From positions 1 through 5,384 of the forward strand of contig JAATFE010000275.1 in NCBI GenBank assembly GCA_015655365.1: a stretch of DNA of 5,384 bases, in the 5' to 3' direction. The DNA comes from Terriglobales bacterium. GTDB taxonomy: Bacteria > Acidobacteriota > Terriglobia > Terriglobales > Acidobacteriaceae. This document shows positions 1 to 4,926 of the stretch, piece after piece. Under the pieces are notes generated by a model. The model ran no database searches, was not told where the DNA came from, and saw only the letters and a program-made list of their open reading frames with translations. Every line of letters starts with the position of its first letter. The stretch's first letter is position 1. The position numbers were made by a program, and so were the translations under genes.

Positions 1-1
1 A

Positions 2-466
2 CGAAAGTTTGGCGCAGGCGAGGCGGGAAAGCCCTATGCCGTGGCGCTGGAGGCCGATGCGCTGCATTTGCCGCTGCGGTCGGGGTCGCTGGACCTGATT
101 GTGACGGCCTTCGGGTTCCGCAATCTGGCCAACTACGAGGCCGGGCTCAAGGAGTTCAACCGGGTGCTGAAGCCGGGGGGGCAGTTGGGGATTCTGGACT
201 TCAGCGAGCCGGGCGGGCTGCTGGGCAAGGCCTATGCGGTGTATTTTCGGCAGGTGCTGCCGGCCATTGGGCGGGCCATCGGCGGCTCTGCGGGCGGAGG
301 CAAGGACGGACCCTACAGCTACCTGCCAGCCTCGGTGGGAAGCTTCCCGCCGCCGGGGGAAATGCTGGCGCTGATGGGCGCGACCAGCTATGAGAAATGC
401 GCGTGGCAGCCGTATACGTTCGGTATTGCCGGGTTGTACACGGCGCGGCGTGCGCTTGTAGAGTAG
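2..466 (+). CDS. ubiE: Demethylmenaquinone/ubiquinone C-methyltransferase MenG/UbiE, 3' part
   Basis: SAM-dependent methyltransferase of the MenG/UbiE family, which methylates demethylmenaquinone (or the ubiquinone precursor) in the last steps of quinone synthesis. The reading frame is open from base 2, so the start and the N-terminal SAM-binding glycine motif lie outside the window; about 154 C-terminal codons remain. Visible family marks are the DAL-LP segment followed by S-LDLIVTAFGFRNL (family: SFD-V---FGLRN), then NRVLKPGGQLGILDFSEP, a LPAIG-(I)GG stretch and Y-YLPASVGSFP near the C terminus. The end of the protein matches the normal family end, so it looks intact on that side. If the host is an acidobacterium, which use menaquinone, the menG role is more likely than the ubiquinone role; that part is inference. 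The stop codon overlaps the ribosome-binding region of the next gene, pointing to a shared transcript. Confidence 0.9.
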   Translation, partial: RKFGAGEAGKPYAVALEADALHLPLRSGSLDLIVTAFGFRNLANYEAGLKEFNRVLKPGGQLGILDFSEPGGLLGKAYAVYFRQVLPAIGRAIGGSAGGGKDGPYSYLPASVGSFPPPGEMLALMGATSYEKCAWQPYTFGIAGLYTARRALVE

Positions 467-469
467 GAA
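465..469 (+). promoter_or_regulatory. Shine-Dalgarno of the CDF gene, overlapping the ubiE stop
   Basis: AGGAA overlaps the TAG stop of ubiE and sits four bases before the ATG at 474. An in-frame stop at 459-461 rules out a longer CDF start. The arrangement fits translational coupling of the two genes. Confidence 0.55.
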
Positions 470-473
470 CTCA

Positions 474-1901
474 ATGACCACCAACGCCTCCAAGATAGCC
501 GGATTTTCCGCTGAAAAGCGCAGTGTGGCGCTGCACTCGATGCTGGCGGCGGCGGCGATGACGCTGCTGAAGCTGGTGGCGGGGCTGATGTCCGGATCGC
601 TGGGCGTGCTGTCGGACGCGGCTCATTCGGGGCTGGACCTGGTGGGCGCGGCGCTGACGCTGTTTTCGGTGCGCGTCTCCGACAAGCCGGCCGACGAAGA
701 CCACACCTACGGGCACGGCAAGGTGGAGAATCTCTCCTCGTTCGGCGAAGTGATCTTGATGGCCGTATCGAGCGGGTGGATTATCTGGGAGGCGATCGAC
801 AGGACGCTGCACCACCCGGTGGAATTGCACCACTCGGTGTGGCCGGTGCTGGTGGTGGTTACCTCGATCGGCGTGGACTTCTGGCGGTCGCGGCAACTGA
901 AGATCGTGGCTGACCGGACGGGTTCGTCGGCGCTGGCTACGGATGCTTTTCATTTCGCCAGCGACATCTGGTCGTCGGTGGCCGTGCTGGCCGGGCTGGG
1001 CGCGAGTTGGCTGGGGGCTCGGTTCGGGATCGCCTTGCTGCGCTTTGCCGATCCGGCGGCGGCGGTGGTGGTTTCACTGATGATTCTCAGGATGACGCTG
1101 CGCCTGGGCCATGAGGCGGTGGGGGTGCTGCTGGACGAGATTCCGGCGGAGACGCGGCGGAAGATTGTGAGCGAGGTGGAACGGGTGCCGGGGGTTCTGG
1201 CCGTGGAGCAGGCGCGGGTGCGCCGGGCGGGAGCCAACTACTTTGCCGACCTGACGCTGGCGATGCCGCGGCGGTTCACCTTCGAGCACACCGGGGAACT
1301 GGTGCGGGCGGCTACGGAAGCCGTGCATCGGGCGCTGCCGGAAGCGGATGTGGTGATTCACACGGTGCCACGGCAGGCCAGGGCGGAGAGCATCTTCGAC
1401 CGGGTGCGGGCGGTGGCGGCGCGCAACAATGTGAGCGTGCACGAACTGAGCGTGCAGTCGCACAAGGGACGGCTGCGCGTGGAACTGCATGTGGAATTGG
1501 ACGAGACGCTGCCACTGCTGGAGGCGCACAGCTTTGTGAGCGCGATGGAGGCGGAGATTCTGCGCGAGACGCCGGAGATCGACGCGGTGCTGTCGCATAT
1601 CGAGAGCGAGCCGGCCACGATTGAGCAGCCCGACGAAGTGGACGCGGAAGACCGCAAGATCGAGCAGTCGCTGCTGAACACGGCGCGGCAGTTTCCGGAG
1701 ATTGTGGATGTGCACGAGATCAAGGTGGGCCGGAACGGCGAGCACATTCACCTTTCGTGCCATTGCACCTTGCCGGACGAGTTATCGATGCAGCGGGTTC
1801 ACCTGGTGATTACCGCGTTGGAGGACCGCTTCCGGCTGGATTGCCCGGAGGTGTACCGGATGACGATTCACCCCGAGCCGGTGACGGATAACCTGCGGTA
1901 G
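474..1901 (+). CDS. Cation diffusion facilitator (CDF) metal efflux transporter with three tandem C-terminal domains
   Basis: Proton-coupled divalent-metal exporter of the CDF family (FieF/YiiP-like, COG0053 type) in the inner membrane. Residues about 20-210 form six likely membrane segments (about 20-40, 43-66, 88-108, 121-137, 160-180, 188-210). The transport site is clear: TM2 has SDAAHSGLD (H51, D55) and TM5 has DAFHFASD (H160, D164). This H-D/H-D quartet is typical of zinc-type CDFs. The following loop has DEDHTYGHGKVE, where D74, H77 and H81 match the spacing of YiiP site B. The protein is 475 residues against about 300 for a usual CDF. The extra length is explained by three successive C-terminal-domain-like units at about residues 228-299, 306-380 and 393-469. 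Metal identity (Zn, Co, Cd, Fe, Ni) cannot be fixed from sequence. It follows ubiE by 7 bp, probably in one operon, without an evident functional link. Family is certain; the domain repeat reading is by eye. Confidence 0.93.
   Translation: MTTNASKIAGFSAEKRSVALHSMLAAAAMTLLKLVAGLMSGSLGVLSDAAHSGLDLVGAALTLFSVRVSDKPADEDHTYGHGKVENLSSFGEVILMAVSSGWIIWEAIDRTLHHPVELHHSVWPVLVVVTSIGVDFWRSRQLKIVADRTGSSALATDAFHFASDIWSSVAVLAGLGASWLGARFGIALLRFADPAAAVVVSLMILRMTLRLGHEAVGVLLDEIPAETRRKIVSEVERVPGVLAVEQARVRRAGANYFADLTLAMPRRFTFEHTGELVRAATEAVHRALPEADVVIHTVPRQARAESIFDRVRAVAARNNVSVHELSVQSHKGRLRVELHVELDETLPLLEAHSFVSAMEAEILRETPEIDAVLSHIESEPATIEQPDEVDAEDRKIEQSLLNTARQFPEIVDVHEIKVGRNGEHIHLSCHCTLPDELSMQRVHLVITALEDRFRLDCPEVYRMTIHPEPVTDNLR
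1155..1880 (+). repeat. Three diverged in-frame copies of the CDF cytoplasmic domain
   Basis: Protein-level repeat inside the CDF transporter. Copy 1 covers residues about 228-299 (bases 1155-1370), copy 2 residues 306-380 (1389-1613), copy 3 residues 393-469 (1650-1880). Shared pattern: a first helix, then V-[HE]-x-x-x-V, a turn with G, a second strand, L-x-[LM] followed by a helix, then D/E-V-x-x-x-I-[HE]-x-E-P. Copies 2 and 3 are most alike: VHELSV and VHEIKV start the first strand, both keep 16 residues between this His and the next, then 13 to a third His. A charged linker (residues 381-392) joins copies 2 and 3. Divergence is high, so this is old duplication, not a DNA-level repeat. Confidence 0.72.
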
Positions 1902-1920
1902 GACTGCGAAAACACGCTCC
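1901..1920. terminator. Weak bulged hairpin between the convergent CDF and hicB genes
   Basis: GGA-(ct)-GCG pairs with CGC-TCC around an AAAACA loop, giving six base pairs with a two-base bulge in the 21-bp space between two convergent stop codons. There is no T-run on either side, so intrinsic termination is only a possibility based on position. Confidence 0.22.
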
Positions 1921-1922
1921 AG

Positions 1923-2306
1923 TTAACGCGTCACGACCTTCTTTTGCAAGGCGCTTTGCACGATGTAAGAGGAGCGGGTAAGGCCTTGAGCCCGGGTGCG
2001 GCGGTCGATTTCCGCAATCTGGCTTTGGCGGGCCGTGATGTTGATGCGAACCGTTTTTTCCGGCTCGCGGAGTTCGACCAGAATCGCCACAGACCCTTTC
2101 ATTGCAGGGTCGCCGCGCAGGTCGTCGAGGGTGGAGGGCGAGGGAATGGGTTCACCGTCCTCGCGCATTCCAGCTACATGAAGGGCGAGAGCTTCAATCG
2201 CCATGCTGTGCGCCTCTTCCAGTGTGGAACCGGCGGTGATGCAGCCGGGAAAGCTGACGCCGTAGTCCGAGTTCTTGTCCTTGTGCAGGTAGGCGATGAA
2301 TTCCAT
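1923..2306 (-). CDS. hicB: HicB-family antitoxin-like protein, no HicA partner nearby
   Basis: 127-residue protein of the HicB family, the antitoxin of HicAB toxin-antitoxin modules: it blocks the HicA mRNA interferase and usually represses its own promoter. Residues 1-62 form the HicB N-terminal domain, seen in the opening MEFIAYLHKDKNSDYGVSFP, then GCITAGSTLEEA and a helix through REDGEPIPSPS. Residues about 84-122 read as a ribbon-helix-helix DNA-binding domain: a KTVRINIT strand, a QIAEIDRRTRAQ helix, then GLTRSSYIVQSAL. The ATG at 2306 is chosen because a good GGAGGA lies three bases upstream and the family begins at this strand; a longer frame to 2408 has no such support. No hicA-like gene (about 60 residues, RNA-binding fold with a catalytic His) is found on either side: the CDF gene follows after 21 bp and upstream lies a 104-bp spacer. 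It is thus an orphan or regulator-type HicB. The signature motif appears three residues short (see findings). Confidence 0.88.
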   Translation of the reverse strand: MEFIAYLHKDKNSDYGVSFPGCITAGSTLEEAHSMAIEALALHVAGMREDGEPIPSPSTLDDLRGDPAMKGSVAILVELREPEKTVRINITARQSQIAEIDRRTRAQGLTRSSYIVQSALQKKVVTR

Positions 2307-2309
2307 GGG

Positions 2310-2315
2310 TCCTCC
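2310..2315 (-). promoter_or_regulatory. Shine-Dalgarno that fixes the hicB start
   Basis: Reading the minus strand, GGAGGA lies three bases before the ATG at 2306. It decides for this start over the upstream in-frame ATG at 2408. Confidence 0.7.
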
Positions 2316-2339
2316 GCTAGGGCGAGGATAGCTCCATCG

Positions 2340-2345
2340 TATACT
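2340..2345 (+). promoter_or_regulatory. Possible -10 element for the PASTA gene
   Basis: TATACT matches the bacterial -10 consensus at five of six positions and lies about 65 bp before the PASTA start. No matching -35 hexamer is seen 16-18 bp upstream (CTAGGG at the expected place), so this is weak. Confidence 0.2.
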
Positions 2346-2362
2346 CAACGTGTTGTCGAATG

Positions 2363-2390
2363 GATTGCCAAGGTCGGCAAGTCGATTGCC
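2363..2390. promoter_or_regulatory. Repeat cluster in the hicB/PASTA divergent spacer, candidate operator
   Basis: GATTGCC occurs twice (2363-2369 and 2384-2390), start to start 21 bp apart, about two helical turns. Between them lies the inverted core GGCAA (2376-2380), so the order is TTGCC, GGCAA, TTGCC with 6- and 5-base gaps. The block sits between two divergent genes, one of which encodes a ribbon-helix-helix protein of a family known to bind repeats in its own promoter. Function as a HicB operator is inference. Confidence 0.3.
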
Positions 2391-2410
2391 ACAAAGGGTG
2401 AAGCGCAACC

Positions 2411-3181
2411 ATGACAGGTCGTGGGGTCAAAAATTTCTTTCGGATCGCGTCGCTTGTGATGGTGCTGGTGGCGACGTCGCTGGTGGCGGCGCTTGTGACC
2501 ATGCACTTTGCCATTCACGGGGCAGAGGTGCAGATTCCTACGCTGAAGGGGATGACGGTGGCGGATGCGCGCAGCCAGACCTCTGGGCTGGGGCTGAATC
2601 TGGACGTGGATAACCGCTACTACTCGGGGGACGTGGCGGCAGGGCATATTCTGACGCAGTCGCCTGCGCCGGGAACCGTGGTGCGGCGGGAGTGGCGGGT
2701 GCGGGTGGCCGAGAGTCTGGGGCCGCAGAAGGTGGACGTGCCGGATACGGTGGGGCACGAGGAACGGATGGCGGCGCTGAATCTGCGGCAGGCCGGCCTG
2801 GAAATCGGGGCAACGGCGCGGATGCCCTACGGCAAGGCGACGGAGGGAACCGTGCTGGCCCAGGACCCGCCGGCTCACGCGCAAGGGATCGAGCGGCCCG
2901 GCATCAACCTGCTGGTGGCCACGGCAGGGGACGACGTGCCCGACGGCTTTGTGATGCCGGACCTGACCGGTATGCCGGTGGTGAGCGCACAGGCGGAGTT
3001 GGCTAGGGTGGGCCTGAAAACGGTGACGCCCAGTTTTGTGGATATGCATGTAATGCCGGTGGGCAGCGGCGACGCCCAGCCCAGACTGCCGGTGAGGATG
3101 GGTGCGGTGACGGCGCAACAGCCGCCGGCCGGTTCGCGGGTGGAACAGAGCACGCTGGTGAAGTTGACGGTGGCCAGGTAA
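2411..3181 (+). CDS. Membrane-anchored protein with three PASTA domains
   Basis: 256-residue protein: a short basic N terminus (MTGRGVKNFFR), one hydrophobic segment at residues about 12-32 that acts as membrane anchor or uncleaved signal, then three PASTA domains outside the membrane. PASTA 1 spans about 39-100 (IPTLKGMTVADA, ending in the Q-SPAPGTVVRRE signature), PASTA 2 about 107-171 (VDVPDTVGHE, ending in AQDPPAHAQGIERPG) and PASTA 3 about 180-256 (VMPDLTGMPV, ending in AQQPPAGSRVEQ). PASTA domains bind peptidoglycan fragments or beta-lactams in Ser/Thr kinases such as PknB and in some penicillin-binding proteins; here neither a kinase nor a transpeptidase domain is present. A role as cell-wall sensor or scaffold is inference. 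PASTA 3 is longer, with an extra loop at about 211-230. The ATG at 2411 follows an in-frame stop at 2399-2401 and is the first possible start; its Shine-Dalgarno (AAGGGTG, about 11 bases away) is poor. The next gene converges from the other strand, so this is likely monocistronic. Confidence 0.88.
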   Translation: MTGRGVKNFFRIASLVMVLVATSLVAALVTMHFAIHGAEVQIPTLKGMTVADARSQTSGLGLNLDVDNRYYSGDVAAGHILTQSPAPGTVVRREWRVRVAESLGPQKVDVPDTVGHEERMAALNLRQAGLEIGATARMPYGKATEGTVLAQDPPAHAQGIERPGINLLVATAGDDVPDGFVMPDLTGMPVVSAQAELARVGLKTVTPSFVDMHVMPVGSGDAQPRLPVRMGAVTAQQPPAGSRVEQSTLVKLTVAR

Positions 3182-3197
3182 GAGGAGCGCAACCTCT
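3181..3197. terminator. Small hairpin between the convergent PASTA and aroDE genes
   Basis: AGAGG pairs with CCTCT around a seven-base loop in the 20-bp space between two convergent stops. It could serve both strands, but the stem is short and no T-run follows. Confidence 0.22.
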
Positions 3198-3201
3198 CGC
3201 T

Positions 3202-4773
3202 TCAGCCCCGCTTGCGCAGAGCCAGTTCGACCACGCGCAGCATGTCGGCTTCGGGGGCCGGTTTCCCGGTCCAGATTTCGAACTGGCGTGCGCCCTGGTG
3301 CACAAACATCTCCATCCCGCTTACGACTGGAATGCCGCGCTTGGCGGCCAGCTTGAGCAGCGGGGTTTCCAGCGGGTTATAGACCAGATCGAAGACCAGC
3401 CCGGCATTCAGTTCGTTCTCTTCAAGAGGCAGCGCCTGCTTAGAGCCGCGCATGCCGCAGGAGGTCGAGTTGATGAGCACGTCGACGTGGGTCTTGGGAA
3501 GCTGCTCGTGCTTGAGAGCCTTGACCTTGGCTTCCTTGGCCAGGGCTACGGCCTTCTCGTGGGTGCGGTTGACGACAAAGACCTCTGCGCCGCGGTCTGC
3601 AAGGCCGAAGACAGCGGCTCGCGCCGCGCCTCCCGCGCCCAACACGGCGATCCGTGCGCCTTTGAGGCTGAGGCGCTTTTCCAGGGGGCGCAGGATTCCG
3701 GCCACGTCGGTATTGAAGCCGTAGAGCTTGCCGTCGGCCCCGGTGCGGAGGGTGTTGCAGGCGCCGATGCGGCCGGTGAGCGGGTCCATGTTGGCCAAGT
3801 AGGGAAGCACCTCCTGCTTGAGCGGCATGGTGACGGCCACGCCCGCGAGGGGCAGTTCGCGCACCAGGGCCAGCAGGTCGGCCAGCAGGCGGACCTTGAG
3901 CGGGAGCAGCACCGCGTTGACGGCTTCGCGGCGGAAGGCCGTGTTGTGCATCAGAGGCGAAAGGGAGTGAGCGATCGGGTTGCCGGCTACGCCGAAGACG
4001 CGCGTGGCGTGGTCCAGATGCTCGACGCGGTACATGTCGCGCAGGGTACGCACGGTTACCTGGCCGGGAGCGGTCTCGACGCCGTCGTCCGAGGAGGCAA
4101 AGGTAAACGCCGCCCCGGCACGAGGACCGAGAACGCGGCTCACGAGGCCTTCCTCGCCCATGGCGATTCCGACTACATGGGCCGACAGGGACCGGTCTTC
4201 GATTAACCGCAGGATCGCAAGGTTGTCGACGAGCGAACGCGCCGTGGAAACAACTTTTACAAACTCGGGCTGAAAGGCTTCGATGCGGGCGGCTGCCTGG
4301 TTCAAATCGCCGGTGCGGACAAAGTCGTGAAAGCTGATGAGCAGCGCCGTGCCGGCCGCGTGCAGGCGGGTTCGAAACTGCTCGAGTTGCGCCGGCTTGG
4401 CTTCTTCGGCCGATTCCACTTCGAGATCGACGATCTTGCAGCCGGATTCGGAGGCTTTTTGAAGCACCTCAAGCTCCGCGGACAAGGAGCCGACGAAGTT
4501 GCCGCCATGCTCCTTGCGGCGGCAGGTGGCGATGAGAATCACATCGTGGTGTTCGGCGAGAAAATCCTTCAGCCTGGGCAGGACAGCAGCCGGCTTGGGC
4601 AGGGCGTCGAGGCGGAGTTCCAGGAACCTCGAATCTTTGAGCGCGGCCTCGGCCCGCTCCATCATCTCCGCAACTGACGCGGCCTGAATGGCCACGCACA
4701 GCTTGCCCACGCGCAGGCGCGGAGGGGCAGGTATGGGGGCGGAAATCGTCGTGCTTTGAGTGGTTCGAGTCAT
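3202..4773 (-). CDS. aroDE: Bifunctional type I 3-dehydroquinate dehydratase / shikimate dehydrogenase (AroD-AroE fusion)
   Basis: 523-residue cytosolic enzyme that dehydrates 3-dehydroquinate to 3-dehydroshikimate and reduces this with NADPH to shikimate, steps 3 and 4 of aromatic amino acid synthesis. Residues about 22-250 are the type I dehydratase barrel: the ELRLD strand (E52, R54, D56), ISFHDF with catalytic H149, EFVKVV with the Schiff-base K173, SRVLG with R213, and APGQ (Q238). Residues about 260-523 are AroE: GNPIAHSLSPLMHN with substrate serines S270 and S272, VTMPLK with catalytic K319, GACNTL (N340), GFNTDVAG with D356, the nucleotide loop GAGGAARA (379-386), the NRT motif (402-404) for NADP, YNPLETPLL, and Q493 in FVHQGARQFE. 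Both active sites look complete. The common AroE motif IPHK reads MPLK here, keeping the lysine. The start is set at the ATG at 4773, not the TTG three codons upstream; no Shine-Dalgarno is seen before it. The same domain order is known in plants and several bacteria. Confidence 0.95.
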   Translation of the reverse strand: MTRTTQSTTISAPIPAPPRLRVGKLCVAIQAASVAEMMERAEAALKDSRFLELRLDALPKPAAVLPRLKDFLAEHHDVILIATCRRKEHGGNFVGSLSAELEVLQKASESGCKIVDLEVESAEEAKPAQLEQFRTRLHAAGTALLISFHDFVRTGDLNQAAARIEAFQPEFVKVVSTARSLVDNLAILRLIEDRSLSAHVVGIAMGEEGLVSRVLGPRAGAAFTFASSDDGVETAPGQVTVRTLRDMYRVEHLDHATRVFGVAGNPIAHSLSPLMHNTAFRREAVNAVLLPLKVRLLADLLALVRELPLAGVAVTMPLKQEVLPYLANMDPLTGRIGACNTLRTGADGKLYGFNTDVAGILRPLEKRLSLKGARIAVLGAGGAARAAVFGLADRGAEVFVVNRTHEKAVALAKEAKVKALKHEQLPKTHVDVLINSTSCGMRGSKQALPLEENELNAGLVFDLVYNPLETPLLKLAAKRGIPVVSGMEMFVHQGARQFEIWTGKPAPEADMLRVVELALRKRG

Positions 4774-4788
4774 AGCGGTCAATTGCGC

Positions 4789-4817
4789 ATCTTAAAGGTG
4801 TTCCGTTTAGGATGCAA
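4789..4817 (-). promoter_or_regulatory. Candidate aroDE promoter giving a very short leader
   Basis: Reading the minus strand: TTGCAT (4812-4817), a 17-bp spacer, then TAAGAT (4789-4794). The match is 3/6 at -35 and 4/6 at -10, with ideal spacing. Transcription would begin only about 8-10 bases before the aroDE ATG, which fits the missing Shine-Dalgarno. Weak by sequence alone. Confidence 0.3.
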
Positions 4818-4909
4818 CAGGGGAGTGCGGAGGTCGCGCAGTTTCCGTCCTATTTTGGCGCAGTTCAATCGCAGGTAAGCCCCGGCTCCCTGTGGCAACT
4901 TGGAAGTTT

Positions 4910-4916
4910 GGAGGAG
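4910..4916 (+). promoter_or_regulatory. Shine-Dalgarno of the M3 peptidase gene
   Basis: GGAGGAG lies ten bases before the ATG at 4927, strong in sequence but slightly far. The rest of the 153-bp divergent spacer (4774-4926) shows no convincing plus-strand promoter; TATTTT at 4851-4856 has no -35 partner. Confidence 0.55.
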
Positions 4917-4926
4917 TTTGCTCACC

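Noticed and set aside
41..466. Complete short methyltransferase starting at the GTG at 41
   Set aside because: The frame stays open to the window edge and the fragment lacks the SAM-binding N-terminal half, so it is the tail of a longer gene.
1074..1763. Minus-strand open frame of 229 codons opposite the CDF gene
   Set aside because: His/Arg-rich antisense shadow of a well-supported CDF gene with no motif or plausible start signal.
2307..2408. N-terminal extension of hicB to the ATG at 2408
   Set aside because: The added 34 residues resemble no HicB N terminus and would cover the intergenic repeats; the ATG at 2306 has a strong Shine-Dalgarno at correct spacing.
1944..2414. Plus-strand open frame over hicB that might encode a partner
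   Set aside because: It is antisense to a convincing HicB protein, lacks HicA features and overlaps the PASTA start.
2345..3118. Long minus-strand open frame of 257 codons opposite the PASTA gene
   Set aside because: It is rich in His, Arg and Pro, as expected for the antisense of GC-rich coding DNA, and shows no recognisable domain; the plus-strand frame has clear PASTA motifs.
3298..4206. Plus-strand open frame of 302 codons inside aroDE
   Set aside because: The minus-strand frame carries all AroD and AroE catalytic motifs. The plus frame has low-complexity Gly/Gln/Val composition and no known motif.
4774..4782. TTG start for aroDE three codons upstream of the ATG
   Set aside because: TTG is a rarer start, adds only three residues and has no better ribosome-binding site.
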